Shown here piece by piece: positions 27,377-35,611 of a stretch of 64,000 bases of DNA (position 1 is its first letter; each line of letters opens with the position of its first letter). Where the stretch lies: assembly GCF_011752815.1 (NCBI RefSeq), contig NZ_VWWV01000001.1:806001-870000 (forward strand), given 5' to 3'. The position numbers and the translations under genes are program-made. The notes beneath the pieces are model-generated. The model did not search any database. It was given only the letters and a program-made list of their open reading frames with translations, and was not told the origin of the DNA. The DNA comes from Enterobacter sp. Cy-643. GTDB lineage: Bacteria > Pseudomonadota > Gammaproteobacteria > Enterobacterales > Enterobacteriaceae.

Positions 27377-30300
27377 ATGAACCAGACGTACACGCCAAAA
27401 TTCCAGGAAGAATACAGCGCCAAAATTCCGGCGCTGACGTTACTGACCAGCCTCGGTTGGATGTTTTTATCCCCAAAACAGATTATGGATTACCGGGGCT
27501 ATAAACAGGATGAGGTGGTGCTGCGTCCGGTTCTGCGTGAGGTATTGTCGAAACGTTCCTTTGTTGCTGGTGGTAAAACCTGTCAGTTATCGGAAAAGGC
27601 ACTGGATAACTTGATATCGCAGGTCTGTTCTCCGGCGCTGAACGAAGGGCTTCTGAAAGCCAATGAGCGGATGTATAACCATCTGCTCTACGGGATCGCC
27701 GTGACTGAGTTTGTCTATGGCAAGAAGGTCAACCCCACCATAGCGCTGATTGACTGGGAACACCCGGAAAATAACCAGTTCCACTTTACTGAAGAATTTA
27801 CGGTATTGCGGTCAGGTGGTGTCGAAACCCGCAGACCAGATATTGTCTGTTTTGTGAATGGTATTCCGCTGGCTCTCATTGAAGCGAAAAGCCCGGCAGG
27901 TCACGGCAAGAAAGGGCCAACCATTGACGAGGGGATATCCCAGAGTATCCGTAATCAGCTCAACGATGAAATCCCGCAGCTGTTTGCCTTTAGCCAGCTA
28001 TTGCTTTCAATTAACGGGCATGACGGGCGCTACGGTACCTGCCATACGCCAATGAAATTCTGGGCAGCATGGCGCGAAGAAGATATTACCGATCCGCAAA
28101 TGTATGCGCTGCGCAACCATCAGTTATCGACTGAACAGATTCATGCGTTGTTTGATCATCGTCCTTCAGCCGATCTCGACTGGTACCAGCAGTTAATCGC
28201 CGCTGGTGAACTGGCTGTCAGTGGACAGGATAAGCTGCTTATCAGCCTGCTTTCGCCGGAACGTCTGCTGGAGATGACCCGCTTCTTCACCCTGTTTGAT
28301 AACAAGACCGGGAAAATTGTCGCCCGCTATCAGCAGGTGTTCGGGATAAAAAGACTGCTGGAACGCATCAGCACACGCAGACCGGACGGGGGCAGGGAAG
28401 GTGGTGTTATCTGGCATACCACGGGGTCCGGTAAATCGTACACCATGGTGTTCCTCAGTAAGGCGCTGATTCTTCATGACAGCCTGAAGCAGTGTCGCAT
28501 TGTGGTGGTGACGGACCGTGTCGATCTTGAAGGGCAGCTCAGCGGTACTTTTGCTTCTGGTGGAGAACTGGCCGGGAAGGATGATAAGGCCAAAGCGATG
28601 GCGACCTCAGGCCAGAAGCTGGCACAGCAGATTGGCTCCGGTAAAGAACGTATAATCTTTACCCTTATCCAGAAATTTAACTCAGCGACAAAATTACCTG
28701 AATGCGTCAATACCAGCCCCGATATCATCGTTCTGATTGATGAAGGACACCGCAGCCAGGGGGGCGAGAACCATGTGCGAATGAAACTGGCCCTGCCGAA
28801 CGCCGCCTTTGTGGCATTCACCGGTACGCCATTGCTGAAAGAAGATAAAACCACCAATAAATTCGGGCCGATTGTCCATGCTTATACCATGCAGCGGGCG
28901 GTAGAAGATCAGGCCGTGACGCCTCTGCTTTATGAGGAACGTATTCCCGATCTTGAGGTAAACGACCGGGCAATAGATGCCTGGTTTGACCGTATTACGG
29001 ATGGGTTAAGTGAAGCGCAAAAAGCCGACCTTAAGCGTAAATATGCCCGTAAGGGTGAGGTTTATAGTGCAGATGACCGCATCCGTCTAATTGCGTTAGA
29101 TATCGCCACGCACTTCTCGAAGAATATTGATGAGGGGCTGAAAGGCCAGCTTGCCTGCGACAGCAAGATTTCCGCCATCAAATATAAAAAGTATCTTGAT
29201 GAAGCCGGGTTATTTGAGTCAGCTGTAGTTATCAGCCCGCCGGATACCCGGGAAGGGAATACCGAAGTGGATGAAAGCAAACTGCCGGAAGTGACGAAAT
29301 GGTGGAAGGATAATGTCGGCACGCAGGATGAGTCTGTGTATACCCGTAATATCATCAGTCGTTTCGATACCGATGATAAGCTCAAATTGCTGATAGTCGT
29401 TGATAAACTGCTCACCGGATTTGATGAACCAAAGAATACCGTGCTGTATATCGACAAGCCGCTTAAATCCCATAACCTTATCCAGGCGATTGCCCGGGTA
29501 AACCGACTGCATCCACTGAAAAAGTTTGGCCTGCTGATAGATTATCGCGGCATTCTGGCTGAACTGGACACGACTATAGGTAAATACCAGGATCTCGCCT
29601 CCCGAACGCAGGGAGGATACGACATCAAGGATATTGACGGGTTGTACAGCGCCATGAGCTCTGAATACAAGCGTCTGCCGCATCTATATAACCAGTTGTG
29701 GGCCATATTTGCCGGTGTTAAAAACAAGAATGATACTGAGCAGTTGCGTGCAGTTCTGGTGCCTAAAATGGAAGAACGTGACGGAGAGATGGTCGATATC
29801 TATCAGAAAACCCGTGATGATTTCTTCGAGGCGTTAACTGCCTTTGCCGGGTGTCTGAAAGTAGCACTACAGTCCGCCACCTTCTTCACCGACAAGAGCT
29901 TTACGGAACAAGACCGAAATCTCTATAAAGAAACCGTAAAACAGATGTCCAGTCTTCGCCAGTGGGCGATGCAGGTAAGTGGAGAGCAGGTCAATTATGA
30001 CGACTACGCTGAGCAGGTGAAAAAACTGCTGGATAAGCATGTCACCGGCGTTGAGGTTCGTGAACCAGATGGCGTGTATGAAGTCGGTAAAATGGGCAAG
30101 AGTGAAAAGCCCGAAGAGTGGGACAACAATAAAACCCGCAATGAAACCGACATCATTAAAACCCGTGTGACAAAGATGATTGAGCAGGAGCTGCGTGATG
30201 ACCCGTATGCTCAGGAGGCCTTTTCCAAACTCCTGCGTATGGCAATCGAAGAGGCTGAAAAACTGTTCGACCATCCACTGAAGCAGTACCTCTTGTTCCG

Positions 30301-30661
30301 TGAGTTTGAAGAGCAGGTTGAAGCCCGTAAGCTCAGTGATATCCCGGATGCACTGACGGTAAACAAACATGCTCAGGCATATTACGGTGTATTTAAAAAA
30401 GAGCTGCCTGAGGTTTTTGCGGTCAACGACGTTCAGGTGCAGGAGAAGTGGACGAAGCTGGCCTTTGAGGTGGACTGCATCATCGTCAAAGCGGTGGAAG
30501 AAAATTCCCTGAACCCTCAGGATATTGAGAAGGCCGTTAAGACAAATCTGTTACCTCTGCTGTTTACGACCTGCCGGGAAATGGGTGCCGGAATGAATCA
30601 GGTTAACCGTATCGTGGAAACCATCATCCAGATCCTGCGCGTTGGTTTGATGAAATCATGA
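27377..30661 (+). CDS. hsdR: Type I restriction-modification system, restriction/translocase subunit HsdR
   Basis: HsdR translocates unmodified DNA with an SF2 motor and cleaves it far from the recognition site. The 1094 residues contain a PD-(D/E)xK nuclease near the N-terminus (RPDIVCF at about 152 and LIEAKSP at about 167), Walker A TTGSGKSYTM (about 348), VVTDRVDLEGQL, the DEAD-box equivalent DEGHRS (about 455), AFTGTPLL and motif VI QAIARVNRLHP. The C-terminal helical domain binds the methylase core. All catalytic motifs look intact. It lies 21 bp after hsdS and overlaps the next gene by four bases. Confidence 0.97.
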   Translation: MNQTYTPKFQEEYSAKIPALTLLTSLGWMFLSPKQIMDYRGYKQDEVVLRPVLREVLSKRSFVAGGKTCQLSEKALDNLISQVCSPALNEGLLKANERMYNHLLYGIAVTEFVYGKKVNPTIALIDWEHPENNQFHFTEEFTVLRSGGVETRRPDIVCFVNGIPLALIEAKSPAGHGKKGPTIDEGISQSIRNQLNDEIPQLFAFSQLLLSINGHDGRYGTCHTPMKFWAAWREEDITDPQMYALRNHQLSTEQIHALFDHRPSADLDWYQQLIAAGELAVSGQDKLLISLLSPERLLEMTRFFTLFDNKTGKIVARYQQVFGIKRLLERISTRRPDGGREGGVIWHTTGSGKSYTMVFLSKALILHDSLKQCRIVVVTDRVDLEGQLSGTFASGGELAGKDDKAKAMATSGQKLAQQIGSGKERIIFTLIQKFNSATKLPECVNTSPDIIVLIDEGHRSQGGENHVRMKLALPNAAFVAFTGTPLLKEDKTTNKFGPIVHAYTMQRAVEDQAVTPLLYEERIPDLEVNDRAIDAWFDRITDGLSEAQKADLKRKYARKGEVYSADDRIRLIALDIATHFSKNIDEGLKGQLACDSKISAIKYKKYLDEAGLFESAVVISPPDTREGNTEVDESKLPEVTKWWKDNVGTQDESVYTRNIISRFDTDDKLKLLIVVDKLLTGFDEPKNTVLYIDKPLKSHNLIQAIARVNRLHPLKKFGLLIDYRGILAELDTTIGKYQDLASRTQGGYDIKDIDGLYSAMSSEYKRLPHLYNQLWAIFAGVKNKNDTEQLRAVLVPKMEERDGEMVDIYQKTRDDFFEALTAFAGCLKVALQSATFFTDKSFTEQDRNLYKETVKQMSSLRQWAMQVSGEQVNYDDYAEQVKKLLDKHVTGVEVREPDGVYEVGKMGKSEKPEEWDNNKTRNETDIIKTRVTKMIEQELRDDPYAQEAFSKLLRMAIEEAEKLFDHPLKQYLLFREFEEQVEARKLSDIPDALTVNKHAQAYYGVFKKELPEVFAVNDVQVQEKWTKLAFEVDCIIVKAVEENSLNPQDIEKAVKTNLLPLLFTTCREMGAGMNQVNRIVETIIQILRVGLMKS

Positions 30662-31413
30662 GTGAAAAAGAGTCGCCATCAATGAAAGTGTTACGCATTG
30701 TTTATGGTGATGAGGTCATCACCGTACAGTGCATTCCGCGTCAGGTCGTTAAGGGCAGGGTGCTCATCAAGGTGCATCCGGACTGCCGTGTTGTTGCCTC
30801 TGTACCACCAGAAACACCTGAGCACGAGGTGTTGTCTGCGCTGAAAAAACGAGGGCGCTGGATATATCAGCAACTGCGTGATTTCAGGGAGCAACAGACA
30901 CACATTGTCCCTCGTCAGTATATCAGTGGAGAAAGCCATTACTATCTTGGCAAGCAATATCAGTTGAAAGTGACAGAAGACGCTACTGTACCGCAACGAG
31001 TGAAAATGTTGCGTGGGCGGCTGGAAGTGACTGTCAGACACAAATCGGCAGAAAAGATTAAAGCGTTGCTGGCCGAATGGTATCGGGAACGTGCCAGAGA
31101 TGTTTTTCAGCGCAGGCTTGATTTACTGATTCCGCAGACCCTTTGGGTCAGTGAGCGTCCTCCGATACGTCTGCGGGCGATGCAAACGCAATGGGGCAAC
31201 TGTTCAGCAAAAGGCTGTCTGACCCTGAATCCATGGCTGGTTAAGGCATCCTCAGAATGTATCGATTATGTTTTGCTACATGAGTTATGCCATGTTGCTG
31301 AGCACAACCACAGCGAGGAGTTTTACCGCTTGATGGGGCAGGTTATGCCGGGGTGGGAAAAGGTCAAGAAACGACTGGATGGGATGGCTGGGATGTTGTT
31401 GGCTGATATGTAA
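30658..31413 (+). CDS. YgjP/DUF45-type zinc metallopeptidase linked to the type I system
   Basis: The 251-residue protein belongs to the YgjP-like (DUF45, SprT-related) metallopeptidases. The zinc motif HELCHVAEHNH lies at about 208-218, and the family marker QTQWGNCSAKGCLTLN precedes it. No signal peptide is present, so it is cytoplasmic. It overlaps the hsdR stop by four bases (ATGA), so it is translated with the restriction subunit. Such peptidases recur next to type I systems in other genomes. A role in removing HsdR or protein-DNA adducts is plausible but unproven. Confidence 0.88.
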   Translation: MSEKESPSMKVLRIVYGDEVITVQCIPRQVVKGRVLIKVHPDCRVVASVPPETPEHEVLSALKKRGRWIYQQLRDFREQQTHIVPRQYISGESHYYLGKQYQLKVTEDATVPQRVKMLRGRLEVTVRHKSAEKIKALLAEWYRERARDVFQRRLDLLIPQTLWVSERPPIRLRAMQTQWGNCSAKGCLTLNPWLVKASSECIDYVLLHELCHVAEHNHSEEFYRLMGQVMPGWEKVKKRLDGMAGMLLADM

Positions 31414-31471
31414 CTTATCAATATGAGTTCTTAAGGGTTTGGTCAGTCTCGTTAATGCAGGGAGTATAATA

Positions 31472-33310
31472 ATGAGTAAGTTAGATAATAAAATTGAAGC
31501 ACGCCATCGTAATTTGTTTGATGTTCTAAATGCGCAAAAATATACCGTTGATTACTTTCAGCGCGAGTATAGCTGGGGTGAGAAACATATTGAAGAGTTG
31601 GTTACAGACTTAACATCTGCGTTTCTCAATGAATACACAGTCGGTGATTCTCGGGAGCAGGGTGAAAACTACAATAATTATTACTTAGGACCATTTGTTG
31701 TGAGTAGTAAAGATGGGAAACGGAGTATTATTGATGGTCAGCAACGACTGACTTCATTAACTTTATTTCTAATTTACCTCCATAACCTTCAGAAAGAACT
31801 TAAATATGAAGAGAAAATAGAATCAATGATTTTCTCCGAGCTACGTGGCAGCAAATCATTCAATATAGTAGTTGAAGACAGAATTCCTTGCATGGAAGCA
31901 TTGTTTAATTTTGGTAGCTATAGTTTAGTTGATGGGGATGATGAGTCAACCCATAACATGGTGGAGAGATATCAGAATATCACAGATGCTTTTCCTGATG
32001 AGTTAAAAGGTCAGGCTTTTCCTTTTTTTATCGACTGGCTTAAGTATAACGTTATTATGGTTGAGATAGTTGCCTATTCAGATGAAAACGCATATACCAT
32101 CTTTGAGACTATGAATGACCGAGGATTGAATCTTACTCCGTCCGAAATGCTTAAAGGTTTTTTACTTTCACGCTTTCATCAGGGAGATAAACGCCAAAAG
32201 GCAAATGAACTCTGGAAAAAAGCGATGATGGATTTAAAAAACTATGACAAAGATGAAGACCAACGTTTTTTCCAGTCATGGTTGCGTGCTCAATATGCTG
32301 ATACAATACGCCCGGGTAAAGCTGGTTCAAAAAATGAAGACTTTGAAAAAATAGGTACGCGTTTTCATAGCTGGGTTAGAGATAATCTTCAGGCGGTGGG
32401 ATTGGACCCAGATAATGGTGAGACATTCGAACGATTTATACAAAAAAACTTTTTGTTTTATTTGAATGCCTATACACAAATACTGAATGCTGAGAGAGCA
32501 TTAACGCACCAACTGGAATATGTATTTTATATCCACCATTGGGGTATTGCACCTACTTTAAGTTTCCCTTTGATGTTGGCTCCATTAAATGTAGGTGACA
32601 GTCCTGAGGCTGTGATAGCCAAAATAAACCTGGTGGCGCGCTATATTGAAACGTTTGTTGTTCGTCGTTCTGTTAATTTCCGAAAATTCTCTGCCAGTTC
32701 TATTCGTTACACAATGTACAGTCTTGTTAAAGAGATTCGTGGTAAAAGTATTGAAGAATTAAAAGATTTGTTATCTAAGAAGTTATCCGAAATGCCAGAT
32801 ACTTTTGCAGGAATGGAAGAGTTTCGTCTCCATGGTCAAAACTATCGTTTTGTGAAGTTTTTGCTTTCTCGTATAACTGCGTGGGTTGAGCAACAAGCCG
32901 GAATGAGTACAACCTTCATTACATATTATCAGCCAGAACACGGTAAGCCATTTGAAGTCGAGCATATTTGGGCCGATAAATATGAACGTTACTCTGATGA
33001 GTTTGAACAAGAGCACGAATTTAACAATTACAGAAATCGCTTAGGTGATTTGGTTTTATTACCTAGAGGCTCAAACCAGTCATATGGTGATTTGTGTTAC
33101 GATCAAAAGCAACCTCATTACATCAAAGAGAATCTTCTGGCTAAATCGTTATGCCCATTGGCATATATGAATAACCCTAATTTCAATCAGTTGAGAAATG
33201 TATTCGGATTGCCTTTCAAGCCACATGATTCATTTAAAAAACAAGATATCGATGAACGACAGTCTTTGTATAAAATAATTTGTGAGAATATTTGGGATCA
33301 TAATTTATAG
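31472..33310 (+). CDS. DUF262/DUF1524 (GmrSD-like) nuclease family protein
   Basis: DUF262 proteins bind nucleotide and often carry a C-terminal DUF1524 HNH nuclease, as in GmrSD type IV restriction enzymes, BrxU and SspE. From the ATG at 31472 (GGAG upstream) the product has 612 residues. The DUF262 part includes FQREYSW (about 30), IDGQQRLTSLTLFL (about 87) and MNDRGLNLTPSEMLKGFLL (about 213). The C-terminal part has KPFEVEHIWA (about 493), with the DUF1524-like His, followed by NYRNRLGDLVLLPRGSNQSY. Low GC suggests recent acquisition. It probably cleaves modified or foreign DNA. Modification specificity is unknown, and no dnd/ssp or brx partner genes are present here. Confidence 0.85.
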   Translation: MSKLDNKIEARHRNLFDVLNAQKYTVDYFQREYSWGEKHIEELVTDLTSAFLNEYTVGDSREQGENYNNYYLGPFVVSSKDGKRSIIDGQQRLTSLTLFLIYLHNLQKELKYEEKIESMIFSELRGSKSFNIVVEDRIPCMEALFNFGSYSLVDGDDESTHNMVERYQNITDAFPDELKGQAFPFFIDWLKYNVIMVEIVAYSDENAYTIFETMNDRGLNLTPSEMLKGFLLSRFHQGDKRQKANELWKKAMMDLKNYDKDEDQRFFQSWLRAQYADTIRPGKAGSKNEDFEKIGTRFHSWVRDNLQAVGLDPDNGETFERFIQKNFLFYLNAYTQILNAERALTHQLEYVFYIHHWGIAPTLSFPLMLAPLNVGDSPEAVIAKINLVARYIETFVVRRSVNFRKFSASSIRYTMYSLVKEIRGKSIEELKDLLSKKLSEMPDTFAGMEEFRLHGQNYRFVKFLLSRITAWVEQQAGMSTTFITYYQPEHGKPFEVEHIWADKYERYSDEFEQEHEFNNYRNRLGDLVLLPRGSNQSYGDLCYDQKQPHYIKENLLAKSLCPLAYMNNPNFNQLRNVFGLPFKPHDSFKKQDIDERQSLYKIICENIWDHNL

Positions 33311-33355
33311 TTAAGTCAGGATGTTAATTAATCTGTAATGGCATGGAGGGTTGTA

Positions 33356-34537
33356 ATGATTTATCAATGTTATACATGTGGAAGAACTACTTTTGAAATT
33401 AACTGTCCTTGGTGTACTGGGATCACATCTGTAAAAACGTCTGCATGGGGTTCATCACCATCGACCGTGCTAACATCAGAAATACAACGAATGACACCAT
33501 TGAATCCATCGTTTTATCCCGAGTTTCAGTATCAATCAAAAGGCGTACTGAAAGATCTATTTGGCAAAAAGAAAGAACAAACTCAGCTTAATCAATTGCT
33601 TGAAAATGTTCTCGAAAAATACTCCAGTTTAAAAGATCCATATTTCACTAACTTCATTTACACTTCCAGATTCTCTCATAATAATAAATCGGAAGCAGAT
33701 TTTTCAACAGATAATGGTACATACTCCGAATTACAACTTTTCCGAGAGGTGTTGGTCAGAAAAGGGTTCAATGAGCTTGAGGAATTACCTGAACTATTAG
33801 ATAAATTACTCCTTACCACGTCATTTAACGCTCTTTATTATGGTTTCGCTAAGGAAGTTAAACGGCATATTAAATCTACACTTACTGAATCCTTGAAGTC
33901 ATGGATTGAGGAAGCGGGTACTACTTTTCGGGCTGATCTTTCGTTATTTCTATTTTATCTGTGGAGCAACAAAATAGTGTTCCCATCCGTAGAGTTTAAT
34001 GAAAAAGCCGTTGCCACGCCGGGTCTACCTTTAGTTTCATTCGATGAAGTTAAAAAATACTTGGCTGTGTGTGAAAGTATTTATTTTGATATTCTGGTGG
34101 ATAGATTAGCTACACGGCTCGAACATTTTAACCCTAACAAATTCGTCACCATGTACTTAGTTGACGCAATGGACGGTTTCCAGTTTGAAGATTTCCTTGT
34201 GGAAGTGTTCCAGACTATGGGATATGACGTTAAAGAAACCAAGAGAACACAAGATCAGGGTGCAGATCTCTTCGTCACTCGATTTGGTAAGGATATGGTT
34301 ATTCAGGCGAAAAATTATTCTGGTTCTGTAGGTAACTCAGCGGTGCAGCAGGTGATCTCTGCTAAAACGTTCTATGGTTGTGATGAGGCAATGGTTGTGA
34401 CTAATTCCTATTTTACTCGTTCAGCAAAAGAACTAGCTGAATCAGCCATGATACGACTGATCGACAGGGATGAACTGCAAAAGTATCTGGATGATTATAA
34501 TCAGAAGATAATCGAAGATTTTCAGTCAAACTCGTAA
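33356..34537 (+). CDS. Zinc-ribbon Mrr-type restriction endonuclease
   Basis: From the ATG at 33356 (GGAGGG upstream) the product has 393 residues. A zinc-ribbon lies at the N-terminus (C5-x2-C8 and C17-x2-C20). A helical middle part has no recognised family. The C-terminal Mrr_cat nuclease domain (about 275-385) has FEDFLVEVFQTMGYDVKETK, then QGADLFVTRFGKDMVIQAKN, with the catalytic D and QxK arrangement, and SAVQQVISAKTFYGCDEAMV. Mrr-type enzymes commonly attack methylated DNA. It is AT-rich like its neighbours and 45 bp from the DUF262 gene, so the two may be one unit. Confidence 0.86.
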   Translation: MIYQCYTCGRTTFEINCPWCTGITSVKTSAWGSSPSTVLTSEIQRMTPLNPSFYPEFQYQSKGVLKDLFGKKKEQTQLNQLLENVLEKYSSLKDPYFTNFIYTSRFSHNNKSEADFSTDNGTYSELQLFREVLVRKGFNELEELPELLDKLLLTTSFNALYYGFAKEVKRHIKSTLTESLKSWIEEAGTTFRADLSLFLFYLWSNKIVFPSVEFNEKAVATPGLPLVSFDEVKKYLAVCESIYFDILVDRLATRLEHFNPNKFVTMYLVDAMDGFQFEDFLVEVFQTMGYDVKETKRTQDQGADLFVTRFGKDMVIQAKNYSGSVGNSAVQQVISAKTFYGCDEAMVVTNSYFTRSAKELAESAMIRLIDRDELQKYLDDYNQKIIEDFQSNS

Positions 34538-34584
34538 CTTTGTAATGTGTTCAATTGAAACTGACTTGGCTTGGTGTAACTCTG

Positions 34585-35445
34585 ATGAATTTGACGAAAA
34601 GAAAACCGGTAGCCCGGAAATACCTCCCAGTAATCCATGAGCTTTCAGACTTGGGCTTGCCAGGAGAAATTTTATCAATTCGTACTGCAGGTAAGAAGGG
34701 AACCTTGTTACCTGATCTGACAGTCGGGTTAGGTAAAGCCAAGCGAGTCAAAACTGGCGATTGGGACATCGCAGATACAAGAACGTTTGACTATGTTGTT
34801 TTGCGCGTTGAGCGACCCGATAGTTATCATGATGTCTACACTGGCCATTTTGTTCGACTCCATCGGTCAGAAAGAAGCGGCGGACAAATCGTCGAAATGA
34901 GTAATCCCAGATTGGTGGGCATGACAAAATCCATTTCAAAAGTTTTTAATGGTGGAAAGATCAGTGGTAGAGGGACCGCGTATGTTTCAATCTCTCCAGG
35001 TATGAGCAACACAGTTATTTTTCCTACTCGCGTGTATAAAGAAGGGCAGGAATGCAATACAACTTACAGTCCCGACCAGTCACCCTTTTCACAAGATGTC
35101 AGAAAGAATTGTTTTGACCGCTGTGTCGTTACCGGAGTCCAATCGCGTTGGAGGACTGAGGCGGCTCACATAATGCCGCGACACGAAGAAGGTATTCCAG
35201 ACGTTACGAACGGTCTTCTATTACGTAGGGATATCCACACCTTATTTGACCACAACCATTGTGCGATTGATCCTCACAATATGAAAGTTTACTTCAGTCC
35301 TCAGGTCTGCTCGATGGATGAAGACCTCTTAGAGTGGCATGGGAGCACTATCATAGCAACGCGTATGCAGACACACATTAATATTGAGTATCTGCGTCCG
35401 CGATGGAGCAAGTTCATTGAAATTCATGGAAAAATGATGGCCTAA
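34585..35445 (+). CDS. HNH endonuclease domain protein
   Basis: The roughly 286-residue protein has an HNH_2-type nuclease module near its C-terminus: CFDRCVVTGVQSRWRTEAAH, then IMPRHEEGIPDVTNGLLLRR and DIHTLFDHNHCAID, which hold the H, N and H positions. The N-terminal 150 residues resemble a target-binding or SRA-like part but are not recognised with certainty. The start is unclear: ATG 34585 (MNLTKRK) is chosen, and TTG at 34555 is possible; neither has a strong ribosome-binding site. It lies 47 bp after the Mrr gene. A restriction role is inferred from the domain and island context. Confidence 0.75.
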   Translation: MNLTKRKPVARKYLPVIHELSDLGLPGEILSIRTAGKKGTLLPDLTVGLGKAKRVKTGDWDIADTRTFDYVVLRVERPDSYHDVYTGHFVRLHRSERSGGQIVEMSNPRLVGMTKSISKVFNGGKISGRGTAYVSISPGMSNTVIFPTRVYKEGQECNTTYSPDQSPFSQDVRKNCFDRCVVTGVQSRWRTEAAHIMPRHEEGIPDVTNGLLLRRDIHTLFDHNHCAIDPHNMKVYFSPQVCSMDEDLLEWHGSTIIATRMQTHINIEYLRPRWSKFIEIHGKMMA

Positions 35446-35611
35446 AGTGACGTGCATAGATGTATGGCAGGTTCATGGCGCATATAATCACGAAAGCCTG
35501 CATTTGGCATTGAATGGATGATCCGACCATTGAGAACGCTGCCTTGAGTATATTGAATGAAAACGGAAGCATGTTGCGACACTGCGTACCGACGATCAAA
35601 AAGGACTTAAC

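Noticed and set aside
31472-33310. Assignment as SspE or BrxU
   Set aside because: The domain layout fits, but the partner genes of phosphorothioate (dnd/ssp) or BREX systems are absent here, so only the family name is given.
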